Assembly: GCA_026874595.1 (NCBI GenBank)
Contig: CM049307.1
Location: forward strand, 90,771,830 to 90,835,829
Source: Sipunculus nudus
Taxonomy: Eukaryota > Annelida > Sipuncula > Golfingiida > Sipunculidae
Direction of reading: 5' to 3'
DNA length: 64,000 bases
Positions 47,111 to 59,157 of this stretch are shown in pieces. Numbering within the stretch: position 1 is the first letter of the stretch; every line of letters starts with the position of its first letter. The position numbers were made by a program, and so were the translations under genes. The notes under the pieces were generated by a model that saw nothing but the letters and a program-made list of their open reading frames with translations, did not search any database and was not told the DNA's origin.

Positions 47111-48080
47111 GTCATAGCATTTACTCCCTTCTTAATAAAACTTGATACATAATGCAAAATATAAGGTCAATATTCTTCGTGATAGATGATTTGTAGACAA
47201 TACTATTATATCATGTATAATCACTGAAAGGATATCTTTCGCCTCACACTGAAGGTAATTTACCTCTTTGCTAATGAACACCTACACCCTTTTGTGGCTT
47301 TGTAGTATATACTTCTTAAAATAGTCTTCAAGAAACATTCAATATTACAGGTACCCCATCCTCATAATGACTTCATTTGACATGCTGAAAACAGACCACT
47401 GGTTCAAACTCTTAAATAAAATATTGCATATTGCAATTTTTTATATAAAATATTACATTGAATATTTCATCCTTATTGTACACCTCATTCGCAAGCAACC
47501 GACCTGTGCGCATGCCGTGTTTGGGTCAAAAGAACTCGCATCGTGTATTTGTCATGTAAACAGAGATTGAAAAATAGATGCTCCGTTCTGAAACTTGCTG
47601 TTAATGATATGCAAATTTTTTACGTTTTAAAATTGGATATAACAGTAAAACTTATTTGTATTTGTCGAAATATATCAGACTAGAACATTGTTCTTTAGTC
47701 ATCGTCGATAGGCGTTTGGTTGATAAAGTGTATATATTACGTGAGTGAACGCCAGTGCTAGAAACTGGTGCGATTTCAGAATACCCCCGTTTCAGATTAC
47801 AAGGGGTAGGGTTAATTTGAAAGCCACTTTAGACAAGCTCCAGGGGTAATTTGAAATTGATTCCAGATTACCTCAATACTATTTTATATATTCCCCTAAA
47901 TCATTTTTTACGTTTATTTATTTGAAATAATGAAAAATGTCTTTGATTAATATTTCTAAAATAAACTGATGTGTAATGCACTTTGAAAATGTATATTTGG
48001 ATATCAATATGATAAATTACGTAATTAATGTTTTGCGACGAATTTTTTCATTATGTTAATTGTTGCTTATACTTATCATA

Positions 48081-48597
48081 TCTTTCTTTCGCGTGTTTAT
48101 TGAATTAGGATATGTGTAATAGTTTAACATTAAGTTAAATCGGGGGGGGGGGTCTAGGCTATTCCTTGATTAAGATTATTCAGTATTTATTTACTCCTAT
48201 CATTGGTTAATAATTGGAATATGAATGGATGTAATCTTGTTCCCGGGATAAATTCTTTTGTTCGATTTAAATTAATATGTGTATTCTCTATGTATCAATG
48301 CTCTCTAATTTCGTGACAATCGGCTTTTACTTCATCTAGGTCCGCAGAACTAACAATCCCTTGACCTGTATTGTTAAGAGCTGGATACAATGAGAAGTAT
48401 TTACACCGCTTATCAGCCGAACGATTTTGAATTTTATAATTATCCAAAAGACAGGAGAATCTATGAATTTTAATATTAGCGGTATACCCATAATTTTGAT
48501 ATGCGGTATGAGTTTGTTTGGAGAATGGCAACCGCCATTAGCGGTTCCGAGAAAATGGGAGAAATAAATCTGTTAGGGTTCAATGCTGGCATGGGAC
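48081..48597 (+). repeat. Tandem duplication of 0.52 kb, copy 1
   Basis: Starts TCTTTCTTTCGCG and ends GGCATGGGAC. It matches 48604-49125 with one visible substitution (ATACCCATA against ATACCTATA) and a shorter G run (11 against 16). A minus-strand frame of 78 codons is shared by both copies but has no recognisable domain. Confidence 0.9.
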
Positions 48598-48603
48598 TTT
48601 CTT

Positions 48604-49125
48604 TCTTTCTTTCGCGTGTTTATTGAATTAGGATATGTGTAATAGTTTAACATTAAGTTAAATCGGGGGGGGGGGGGGGGTCTAGGCTATTCCTTGATTA
48701 AGATTATTCAGTATTTATTTACTCCTATCATTGGTTAATAATTGGAATATGAATGGATGTAATCTTGTTCCCGGGATAAATTCTTTTGTTCGATTTAAAT
48801 TAATATGTGTATTCTCTATGTATCAATGCTCTCTAATTTCGTGACAATCGGCTTTTACTTCATCTAGGTCCGCAGAACTAACAATCCCTTGACCTGTATT
48901 GTTAAGAGCTGGATACAATGAGAAGTATTTACACCGCTTATCAGCCGAACGATTTTGAATTTTATAATTATCCAAAAGACAGGAGAATCTATGAATTTTA
49001 ATATTAGCGGTATACCTATAATTTTGATATGCGGTATGAGTTTGTTTGGAGAATGGCAACCGCCATTAGCGGTTCCGAGAAAATGGGAGAAATAAATCTG
49101 TTAGGGTTCAATGCTGGCATGGGAC
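48604..49125 (+). repeat. Tandem duplication of 0.52 kb, copy 2
   Basis: Second copy, separated from the first by a TTTCTT hexamer that extends the CTTT run. The + strand frame 49029-49271 starts in this copy and runs beyond it (MGEINLLGFNAGMGRD, then EFGGMGKSIENVY). It is a possible but unproven coding fragment. Confidence 0.9.
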
Positions 49126-50628
49126 GTGACACGAAATCACTCGGCGTCCTGGCGAGACTCTGTTTGCAGGGAGAGTTTGGTGGCATGGGGAAGAGCATCG
49201 AAAACGTTTATAGAGGATCAACGCTTTTTTTTTACCACGCCCAAATGCTTCTTCTGGTTTTACTGATTTGACCCAGAGCATTTTTAAGCCTCTCCACGCA
49301 CACAGGCATATTTATAGGGGTTGATGAATTTACTTTATTTCAATATTTATTTACAAACGTTTTTGATTGAAAAATTTCTTTGCAGTGCATCACCTTTGAT
49401 AAGAATGCTCTACTTTTTTTTTATTCTTTTTCCCTTTTTTTTCTCTTTCATCTTTCCCTGTTTGCGCTGAATGTCATATACGGCATTTGTTTAAACACTG
49501 ACCCTTATCGAATAAAAGAGTATTATTTGAGAGATTTAATTGCTACTGACATTCAACTGTCAACGTAACTTAATTTCCTATTCCCTATAATCGCTCAGTC
49601 GGAACAATCTAGACTTTTTCTAGTGATCGCTTAAGATTTCCATTCCATACCGATTGATTTTTAATAATTACACAATTTAAAAAAAAAACACTGACAGACA
49701 CTAAATGTCAATATGGAAAATTTCCGTGAATTCGAAAAAACTAATATTACTACCTACTAACTAATGAACTACCTGTTGTTCAGTCCGCAATCATTCTGTT
49801 TGTTATACGTCTTCCGGTAGATACTTAGTTTCTCCTTGATTGGTTTGTTTATTTGTAAGCAACTTTACCCAGAAAGTAATGATCCTATTTAGATGATACA
49901 AGGTTTCTCATTGGTTGGTTGGTTTATTTGTTAGCGAATTTTCAGGAGGTTTAGGGTAACATCCGAGGGAGAACCCTTTTTCAATTTTGGAGGAAATCTT
50001 GATGATCATCATCATATATTATTTATTCATTAAAACTCCTTTTCCCCATTGTGACATGGAGCAGTTGTCCTAAGTTCAAGCCGCCCATTGATAGGAATTA
50101 GGGCCAGTACTTGCTCTGGTATCCACTTGGAGAAACCGTGTCAAAGGCCGATTCCGCTGTATTTTTTTATTCTTTGACTTCATATTGTGATTATTAATGG
50201 TTTCTTTCAGAGACATCTATCATTGAAGCAAATGAAATACAGACTTTCTGCTAGTATCATTACTGAAGCCTGCTGTCGTAGACTGGGGACTTACAAGGTT
50301 TGAGGATTTTAATTCTATAATTTTATTTAGCCAGATATATTTGCAGAACCATTGATTTCATTTTTTTCATCCCCCCCCCCCCCCACACTTGTCATTTTAT
50401 GTCTGCGCTAGATCTCCAATATGGCTGATTTTTAAAAGCTGAATTATCGGCACCTCATTAGTTCTACTTCACATATTTGATATTTTCTTTTGACCGTAAC
50501 CGTATTTACAAGGTTGTACACTCCGTAGTCGTTACCAAATTATCGCTCAGCTCCTGTCGACGGGGGAGGCTTCCAGTGATGACTTGGCTACTGCCACATC
50601 TCGTTTTCATTTTTATTACTCATTCGTT
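49126..50628. other. No supported gene
   Basis: Mixed sequence with a C14 run at 50371-50384. Apart from the + strand frame that ends at 49271 there is nothing coding that can be supported. Confidence 0.5.
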
Positions 50629-51493
50629 TGTAACAGTTGTCTCTTTTATTGCATGTGTATGTGCAACGCTAGCATTGGCCGTTGCCATGACGGCATAGCC
50701 CGGCCCTCGCGTGGGGTCTGACGTGTAAACAGCGGTTATGCTGGTCTGGGGTTTTCTCGCCTGGCCGGCTCACGTGTGAACCCTGACATGTGGAAACACA
50801 GCATTCTTGTTCTAGATGTTTCCTGTAACGCGTGTGTACTGTGTATTATGTATTGTTCTTTAGATTGTTCGGGGAATGGGAAGTTCTCGGCTTGAGATGA
50901 AAAGGTTACAAATAGGGGCTGTGTTTTAGAGCCAGGGGGGAGGAGACAAATATTCCAGCGGACACAGAAGCGTGTAAATCAGTTGTGGACCTTTTCCGAT
51001 AAGTGCGGCAATTATAGATTTTCTTCTAAATTTGTGAGGGATTTTTTATAGTCTTCAGTTTGCCTTTCGGATCACTGGCAGGATTTCACTTTGGATAACA
51101 GTAGATTGATTTTGTGATTACATTGGACTGTTATTCTCTGAGAAGATTTGTGTGAACTGTTCATCCGGTTTATACATTTTGAAGGACTTGTCGCTGTGAC
51201 AGTGGTGGTATCCAGGTACTGTGCACTTTGTTTATTATGCTGTGTGATTATATTGATTTGCTGTTATACTATTGTTGTACTGTGTAATTGTATTGATTTA
51301 GTGTATTGTAATGTTAGGGTTGTTTTGAGAATAAATTATAGTTATTTGTTAATAAAAACCAATGACTTCTTTATTCATTCCGCTAGACATTTTACGCTGC
51401 CTAGTGTGACACAATCTGATTTTTTTTTTATCTCCATGACAAAGCTTATGTTCGTCACGCATACGTGATCTGTCGATATTACGTTCCGTAACA
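50629..51493 (+). mobile_element. Solo LTR of an LTR retrotransposon, copy 2
   Basis: Starts TGTAACAG and ends TTCCGTAACA, 865 bp, collinear with the inverted copy at 3434-4294 (861 bp). Shared words include TGTCTCTTTTATTG at the start, AGGGGCTGTGTTT, ATATTCCAGCGGACAC, GTGGACCTTT, CTGTGACAGTGGTGGT, AATAAATTATA and ACGCTGCCTAGTGT. The flanks are CGTT (50625-50628) and CATT (51494-51497), a 4-bp duplication with one difference that a CpG transition would explain. The TATA box of copy 1 is decayed here. The frame 51148-51468 is an artefact of the LTR. Confidence 0.78.
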
Positions 51494-53151
51494 CATTACA
51501 CACTTTTATTATTAATAATAGACTCCTTAATTATCCCTTTTCATTTGATGAGACGAATTCCTTTGGAGATTTCAAGTATGTTCAGTGTCGTTATAATGAT
51601 CGATAACCAATTTCTGATTCGATTTGATACTTTTCCCGATATTTATAGATGTGAAAAAGATGCTTGTAGTCTAGCAAAGAGGATTCTGACTTAATTACAA
51701 TAAAATAAACAACTTGTGTATTGTTCTATCGCGTTTATTTCATTTGACAGGAGTAATACGATAGATGCCGAATTTCAGTTTATCGTACAACTCATTCATG
51801 ATTTATCACACAAATTTAATAATTGATTAAGCAGGTATTGCCTCCGTTATACGATCCATTAAAACGAAAAACCATTGGAAAGCTTTCATTTCCTATGCTG
51901 TATTTACATCAGGTGTGACAGTTTTCTTGTAGTAAGTTGTTACTTATTATTCAACTTGCTGTTTTATATTCTATATTATATGTAAGTACATTAACAATCA
52001 ATGTAGAATGATAAAAATATACATCACTACACCTGTAATCAGAGAAATGAATAGATACACACATCTCACATCCGTCCGCTCATGTTTTATTTCATGCAGG
52101 AGCAATCTGATGAGAGGTATAAGAAATTAATACCATATCTAATATCCCCATAAGCCATAATGGTTTTGTTGAATTCTCTTTCGTTTCAGGTTTCATCAAG
52201 GCGGTTAAGTTATTTAAGCACAAGCCTACCAACCTGGCTGTCCATTGGTTCTGTATCCTTTAGTTGTACATGTTTTTTACTTTCAGACTTATTAATTAAC
52301 ATAAGTCATAGTCTTCTTATAGAGGTTTAGACTTTTGCTGTTAAACTCTTTTCAACTTCCTACTTTTACGACTTCCTTGTGATTATCTGTGATGTGACAG
52401 GTGGCCATTACGTACATGCATAAATTAACATCTCATTATTTACGAGGTATAGGTAATGTGGATCTTGCAATAAAAAAACATGGAAAAGATCTAGAATGAA
52501 TATTAGCTCGTACTAAACGCCTACGTCTTGTGTTCTATAATTTACCTAAAAAAGCGTTAAATGTCATTTATCTCATCAATTTTTTAACAGATATGTTGTC
52601 AAGTGAGATTAACTCCTGTTTATGAATTTTATGCAAAGTAATTTGCCATCACTGATAGTAATGTCAGTTACTGATAAATGGGGTTGTTAAATATTGGAGG
52701 CTGTATTTTTATAATTTAATATATACGGTGCTTTCAGGAAAGCTGGAGTAAGCGTCTGCGGCTCTCGAATTATCATTAGAACTCTCTTTTTCTAGAGTTC
52801 AAGCGTCCGACCGGACGCTCTAAATTTCAGATTGTAGTATCAAAGTTGGCTCTTCTGGCAGTCACTGACTGTTAAAGTTTTGACGTAATTGAAACGTTAA
52901 AATATTGATGACTTACAAAAACGTAAAAAATGAATAATCAAGTGTTTAAAATGAGCAGAAGAATGTTTATTTATTGAAAATTTATATGTCATAATACGTA
53001 GAAAAATATTATATTTTGCGGAGGGTTTTTGTACTTTTGTCATTAAGAGGAAGAGTTGTTGGAGCAGATTAAAGGAGTTGTCCTTATTTTGTCTTCTGTC
53101 AGTACTTCTTGTCATTGTCTCTCTCACAGTAACTCAGGTTTTCTCAGCTAA
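51494..53151. other. No supported gene
   Basis: AT-rich DNA with no exon, element or RNA gene that I can support. A short inverted word, GTCCGACCGGAC, lies near 52806. Confidence 0.5.
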
Positions 53152-53490
53152 CCGGTTTCTATGGCTCAAAGACAGAGCACAGGACTCAAAGCCGCTAGAT
53201 CGTGAGATCGAATCTCAGCCGAGATAGTGAGACATTTTGACGGTCGGTAAAATCCCTGGGTGAGCAGGCTTAATGCGAAGACCGTGCCCGACGGACATGT
53301 TTCGTTCACAAATGAGAGCCCTTTTCGGAGGTCCCTCGGTGACAAGACCCAGCAGTGGGGACGATTACCCAACAGGTGCCCGCAGGTGCAGTAGTCACCG
53401 GATCTGGTTAACACCAATGAACGGAAGCGTGTGATACTGTCCTGTCACGTAGTACGAAACTGGAATGGTATCCTGCAGATTAGTGTATGT
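53152..53490 (+). mobile_element. tRNA-derived SINE, copy 2
   Basis: Same family as copy 1, in the opposite orientation. It begins CCGGTTTCTATGGCTCAAAG (A box partly decayed), with a B-box relic GAGATCGAATC near 53209. The body shares GGTGCAGTAGTCACCGG-type, GTGTGATACTG and CCTGTCACGTAGT words with copy 1. It ends at an (AT)n tail. No target duplication was found. More diverged from a functional tRNA promoter than copy 1, so it is older or decayed. Confidence 0.85.
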
Positions 53491-53493
53491 ATT

Positions 53494-53495
<2 letters not shown>

Positions 53496-53536
<41 letters not shown>
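53496..53536. repeat. (AT)n microsatellite at the SINE tail
   Basis: About 20 AT units directly after the SINE 3' end, probably grown from its A/T-rich tail. Confidence 0.9.
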
Positions 53537-53538
<2 letters not shown>

Positions 53539-53753
53539 TACATTTTTTTCTAAATTATATTGATATTCCACAAAGCCCTATTAGTAGGAAGCAAGCATAT
53601 TTAAACTTGTTTGAACACACTGCGTGGCTGTTAAATTTTCTCCTACTAAACATGTCAAATATTGTTAGTTCGTGCATAATTATTATGATTATTATATGTA
53701 GCTTCGAAGGTATCTAGTTCTAGTTTGTTATTATGTTAACCGTGGGACCCTCA

Positions 53754-53767
53754 TCTATATATATCTA

Positions 53768-53814
<47 letters not shown>
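53754..53814. repeat. (ATCT)n microsatellite
   Basis: About 13 tetranucleotide units with a few TATA words in front. Confidence 0.95.
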
Positions 53815-53815
<1 letters not shown>

Positions 53816-54206
53816 ATATGTATACTACTGAAATGTTCACTGCTTCCAAGGCCCTTTTAGAAATCATTTCAATATGCTGATTGAGCATCCTGGTTATATC
53901 TTTGTATTATATTTACTATTTACTACATTATATAACCTCTTTGCCCTGCCCTGTTATGTTCCAGTATCGCACGTGTACCCCGACCAATCCTATTGTGCAC
54001 CCGAGAACAATAGGATCAGTGTCAGTCTTTCACATGCCCCCCCCCCCCCCCGACCCGAATCGCACAAAGCATAATCTCGTAATCTCGTAAAGTCTCGGCT
54101 TTTCAAACCACGACGTTAGCTTCATTCTAACCACATTCACCTGATGATCGGGTCGCATCCCGTGAAACAGTCTGTTGTGAATTAACAGTGTTGTTTTTCT
54201 TCAGAG

Positions 54207-54207
<1 letters not shown>

Positions 54208-54265
<58 letters not shown>
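54208..54265. repeat. (ATCT)n-(AT)n microsatellite
   Basis: Four ATCT units followed by about 20 AT units. Confidence 0.95.
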
Positions 54266-54267
<2 letters not shown>

Positions 54268-55536
54268 GCATTATTTGAACAATAGAAAAATACATGCATC
54301 AATAAGTGTAGTGTTGTTACTTATTTGTAACTTTTAAGTAGAAGTAGATGTAAAAAAACTGATATTGATTAACTATTATATGTCACTGCATCTGTCAAAG
54401 GATACTACATCTATTTTTCATGTAGAGCTTCTGATAATGAATTCCAAAATACAGGTTTTCGTAGAAAATTTTTTTTTTGCAGAAATTAAGTTCGAACTAT
54501 AGCCAGTTGGAGTTAAAAAGAAATAAAGATAGTCTGACATGAGGTTTTTAAAGTACATTAACACAAGAAATGAAAATGTGAAAAAATACTCTTGACTGTT
54601 ATTTGCATACCATTTTTCAGGTTTATATTATTATTCAAAATGCAGCTTTCTGACATAAATCCTGGCCATCTATATCCAGAGACAGCAGCTGGGTATTTAG
54701 AGGTGATTTTAATTACCCCAGAATCAAGAAACCGGAAGCTTCCATATAGTCTCTTGGTGTATTCCAGGGTAAATTTTAAAAATGAGGCATAGCAAGGGTC
54801 TAGTGAAAGTACAACTAGCTTGCATGGATTGTTTAACATTTTTTGGCCATCCACCATCATGTTACAGAACAATCAAATGGGGATTGGGAGACTTCCCTTC
54901 TGCACACAGATCTTTCTTGTTTTTCTTCTTTCTTTTCTGTATGGAAATAATAACATTACCATAACCGCGCATAGAGAAACATGAAAATATTTTTTCTATT
55001 TAAAACACCGTATTTTATATCTATGTGTGTGCATACTCAATTGAAATAACATAAAATAAATTTGAGTTAACAAACATAACACTTGTCAGAAGTTGACTGG
55101 TATAAGTGTTAGCAGAATTTAAGGGGGGGGGGGCGCCCCTTTGCGGCCCCCTATGAATACGCCCCTGCTCAGTCATATAATGTCAACGAGACAGACAATG
55201 ACAATCCACATGACAATCTTCAAAACAATTATTTATCAAATGAAGGTTTTCGAGGATTAATCATAGTATTTCATTAAAAAGCTATATGTGTTGTGTTTGT
55301 TCCAGGTAAAAAAACACACACATATATGTCGGGAAAAGGGGCTGCAATTTTCGTATTTACGCAATATTTTTCATTTGATGCAAAACATTACCCGTAAGAC
55401 TTTAATATTTTTTACAGATATCAAGAAAATAAGGCAGGCAGTTTTAATTCTTTCCTGTTCAGATTTATTCGGAATTTCGGACAAATTCAGACACTCATTG
55501 TATTAACGTATATATACATACATATGTATATATATA
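54266..55536. other. No supported gene
   Basis: AT-rich DNA. A GC-rich patch near 55123-55167 looks like a transposon end and is listed separately. No exon is supported. Confidence 0.5.
55123..55167 (-). mobile_element. Terminal fragment of a DNA transposon (hAT-like end)
   Basis: On the minus strand it reads CAGGGGCGTATTCATAGGGG, then GCAAAGGGGCGCC and a G/C run. CAGGGGCG followed by G-rich sequence is a common end of hAT-type elements. No partner end was found, so only a fragment is called. Confidence 0.35.
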
Positions 55537-55726
55537 CAGTGAAATTTCAAAACTAAGAACACCAACGGGATATTGATAAACATTTGATAAAATTTCAAAT
55601 TGATAAAATTGAAAACACTTTTCGAAGTGGTCGTCTAAGTGCAACAGACCAAAAAGAATACGGACCGTGAAAAAGTGGTCGTTATTTTGAGGTGGTTGCT
55701 AAACCGAGGTGGTCGTTACGCGAGGG

Positions 55727-55768
<42 letters not shown>
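55537..55768 (+). mobile_element. pogo/Tigger-like MITE remnant, with an AT tail
   Basis: Left end CAGTGAAATTTC follows TATATA. The right part contains AGTGGTCGTTA, GAGGTGGTTGCTAAACCGAG and GTGGTCGTTACGCGAGGGTTTA, whose reverse complement is the familiar AAACC(C)TCGCGTAACGACCACC end of pogo/Tigger elements. These insert at TA, and both sides are TA-rich. The element is about 195 bp; 55730-55768 is an (AT)n tract. No transposase is encoded. Confidence 0.55.
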
Positions 55769-55774
<6 letters not shown>

Positions 55775-57888
55775 ACCAGGTGAACAATAGTTGAAAGCTG
55801 ATCACACTAATAAAGCTTTCCATTACGTGCCCATTAATGGATATACTCATAAAAAAGTGACATCTGCTTCATTTATTCGTACCTTGAAAAGATATAATAG
55901 CTATAAATCGTACAGGATTAATAAAAGGAAGCTGAGACGGAGATAGCAACTATCCCATTAAATCATTAAATACTAAAGTTGATATGTACTCCAGCATTTG
56001 AAACAATAAAAAATATCTATGACCAGACATTTGATTACTTACATAAATCATTAAGGTGGTTATTTTGAGAAACATCAAGATTATATAAATTATCTGCAGG
56101 GGTTTACACTCTCCGAGCAGCGGAAAGCCATCGTCTATCTTGCTCTGTCTCTACCGCTGCCAAGTCTATTCGCTACATATTTCTCCAATCCACCACTAAA
56201 ACATTACGAAATTATACACAGTGTGAGGTAAACTAACAACTTACTTCAGCCAACCATTTAGCCAGTCACAGTGCATGGTATGATAAGGCAACGAGGAAAC
56301 TGATACATAGCCTTAGAATATAGAATTTTAGGCAATATAAAAGAGTCATTAGCATAGTCTGCACAATTTGAAAAAGATAAATATTAAGTCAGCGTATTTA
56401 ATCTGCAAATGTTAACTGTATTTAAATTGAATTTTAGTATCAAAATACTGATTGACTCTCAATGATATAACTGCATTTTTCCTATCAATTTACACTGGAC
56501 ATGAACTAAAATTGTATGTTATAGAAGAATTAGTTACCGTTAATTATCAGATTTGAATATGAAATAGATAATTACCAAACTTTAGGGTACACTTGTCAAC
56601 GGTTTCAGTGTCTCCCTCCCCAACTCCTCTCCACAACTTCCAGTTAAAGATAAATTGTATGTATTTGTGTATTGAGATATGTATAGATTGGCGTTTTCAT
56701 GAAATATTTTATATATTTCAAATATGTGTGTTTACTCCTGAATTACTTTTTTTTACGGATATCCCATGGCCGAGAACACATAGGTGGAGTTCTCTAGTGT
56801 AGTTTCTTAGAGATTGCGCTGCAACAGGCCCTTCGTCAGTACCTCAGGATTTATGGGAATTATGAAAGAAATGACCCTACTTAGGATACACTGGCTTCTT
56901 TCTTGACACATCAGGACAAAAAAATTACAAGAAGCGATAACAGAGAAGTTCGGTGACAAAGACTGATGCCACCACCCTATGTTATTAATACATCAATTAA
57001 AAAAAACATTTTTAAGTCATCCATAATGGTAAACACTGAGTTTATTTTTTGTACACCTTCTTTTTATTTCTGTACTGTCAGAGAAGGCTTTTTTTCGTAT
57101 AGTCTTGCATGTAACGTTTATACTGTCTTTGTCTACAGTTATGTTGTATTTTGCTATATATATATTTAAAAAATCACTGTGCATCACAAGAGAGTCGTGA
57201 AACTTATTTTAGGAGTAACCATCTTGTTCAGTTTTATCGTATTATCTCACAAAACTAACCGCCAGCCGAGTTTTAACGCTGTGTGATTTAAATGTATTCA
57301 TACTTAAAACATAATTATACCCTCCAGAAAACACGTATCAAATAAACCCATTGAGATTGATGGGGATAAATAATGCAAAAGCTCCTTTCAATGTGGGTGT
57401 ATATTACACAGATGGTATGAGTATATGCGAATGTAGTTTTCCATTGTTTACAATTATCTAAATTGTATGATTACTCTATATGTTGAACAAAAGAACTCAT
57501 TAAACAAAACGTGACAGCTCATCACAAAGATACTGTTAAATTTGATGCGAATGCAGTATAAGAAATCAAAGCTTTCCGTTAAGTGTTCATTAGTGGATTT
57601 AAGCATTAATAAAGACGTCTTCTTAATAAATGTGTAATTTTGACCGGAAAAAATGGAAATTGTGCATACGATTTCATGGTACATCATACAGGAATTATGA
57701 ATGAATGAAAGCAATTGGACTTTAACTCTTATCCCATAAAAATGAAGTTGAAAGACAGTGATTATTTATAATACTAACTGAAGTCAGTTAGTTCATGTTT
57801 AATACCAGGGAGAGATAAAAATTAAATAAGACTATTGTCTTGAGTATCACACGGAATTAGACTTCTGTTCTATAGGTGGGTCATTGTT
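55769..57888. other. No supported gene
   Basis: About 2.1 kb of AT-rich sequence without recognisable coding, RNA or mobile features. Confidence 0.5.
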
Positions 57889-58028
57889 ACACACACACAC
57901 ACACACACACATGTATATACACACGAACACACACACACATATATATGTATATATATATACACACACACACACACATATATATATATATGTACACACACAC
58001 ACATATATATTATATATATATATATATG
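57889..58028. repeat. Compound (CA)n/(TA)n microsatellite
   Basis: Alternating blocks of CA and TA dinucleotides. Apparent proteins rich in His/Thr or Tyr/Ile across it are artefacts. Confidence 0.95.
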
Positions 58029-58304
58029 AGTGTGTTTTTTATCACTCTACATCTTCCTTCATGTATATACTGCTCAGCTGTTACTTATACTTATGTTATC
58101 AGGGAAATGGATAAAAAATATGTATAAAGCTCATTTCGTATCACTCATGGATGAAGGAGAGGTGTTAAAAATAAATTTAAAAAAATGTATTGTGCACCAA
58201 AAATGATATGATTTCATTTTGGTTTTGTTTATTTAAATGATGAGGACAAAGTACCTTTGGTCCCCTCACTTTTTAAGGGAATAAAAACATATATATAATT
58301 TTAT

Positions 58305-58345
58305 ATATTGGTATAAATATATATATATATTATATATATATATAT
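58305..58345. repeat. (AT)n microsatellite
   Basis: Two AT blocks broken by TT. Confidence 0.9.
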
Positions 58346-58371
58346 TAAAGAAAATCAACTGTTTAAGCTTC

Positions 58372-58767
58372 TAGGGCTGTATCAATATATCGATATATCG
58401 TAGCATCGATACAAAAAAAGACAATAAAGTTCATACAACCCGAACCTGAACTAAGATCTGAGTTATTATAAAGCTTATGTTGCTTTTTTTTCCCTATATC
58501 TTGACCTTTGAATACTTAAATAAGATCACATTTTGTTGTATGGTCGACTCGATGAGGAATGTATATGCAGTTTCTCGAGGATTCCATGACAAGTCGCCAC
58601 GTGTGATCGATTATAAACTAAAATTTCGAAAACTTTTATCCACAAAGCTTTTAATCAGAAATAATATACAAAGAAAAATGAAGCGTATCGTCAATATGTA
58701 TCAGGTATCGCTTTAAGTATATCGTAATACGTAATGTACCTGTATAGGCTGACCGATACCCAGCCCT
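58372..58767. mobile_element. hAT-like MITE candidate
   Basis: The left end TAGGGCTGTATCAATATATC and the right end GACCGATACCCAGCCCT are inverted relative to each other (TAGGGCTG/CAGCCCT plus ATCGATA-type words). GGGCTG followed by ATCGATAT words is frequent in hAT-type non-autonomous elements. An 8-bp target duplication is not convincing. The frame at 58477-58716 inside it looks non-coding. Confidence 0.4.
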
Positions 58768-59057
58768 CACGACTTCGGCTGAAGGAAACCTGCCTTGACG
58801 GTTCAGTGCTTACAGCATGTCAAGGTTCACCTGAAGTTGACAGAAATATTGAAATGAAGCTGACCCAAATGTATAACCAGGTCAGGTCACGTTGTGTGGA
58901 GGCCTCATAGAATAATACGATATGGTCAGGTAAACGTAGTAATTTTTGATAATGTTGTGTTTATTGTAGTTATGAGTTGTGTTATTCAGTAGATTGGTTT
59001 GTTTGTGTATCAAGGGTTGGAACTTGCTGGACTATGATTTGTTATGATTAGTCAACT

Positions 59058-59152
59058 GAACATTCTGGAGGTCTAGAAGCTTCTTTGAGGCTTAGCTGGT
59101 AATTTCCATGTAGAGAAATCTGTAGAACATTCGTGGGTGGAACCTTCTCGAA
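59058..59152 (+). promoter_or_regulatory. Cluster of heat-shock-element motifs in the LTR
   Basis: GAAnnTTC-type units occur at 59058-59070 (GAACATTCTGGAG), 59076-59083 (GAAGCTTC), 59125-59132 (GAACATTC) and 59140-59152 (GAACCTTCTCGAA). The last is a perfect three-unit heat-shock element (GAAnnTTCnnGAA) ending 5 bp before the TATA stretch. Confidence 0.55.
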
Positions 59153-59157
59153 GTAGG

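Larger units (their letters stand above)
45883..47880 (+). repeat. Triplicated segment, copy III
   Basis: Begins with a G20 run and GGTTAACCTGAAG. It is collinear with copies I and II to about 47070, where a CAGTGGCGTACC terminus interrupts it. It rejoins copy II from about 47310 (GACATGCTGAAAACAGACCACTGG) to AACAGTAAAACTTATTT near 47650. Confidence 0.7.

Noticed and set aside
48295-49059. Two near-identical 78-codon minus-strand frames suggesting a duplicated gene
   Set aside because: They are identical because the DNA is a very recent tandem duplication. There is no domain, codon signal or splice context.
51148-51468. 106-codon hydrophobic frame that could be read as a membrane protein
   Set aside because: It lies wholly inside a solo LTR, and the similar frame at 3539-3739 lies in the other copy. 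Shared LTR sequence, not protein selection, explains the similarity.
57876-58127. Long frames rich in His/Thr and Tyr/Ile
   Set aside because: They translate a compound CA/TA microsatellite. The same holds for frames at 15946-16176, 53487-53717 and 62802-63424.
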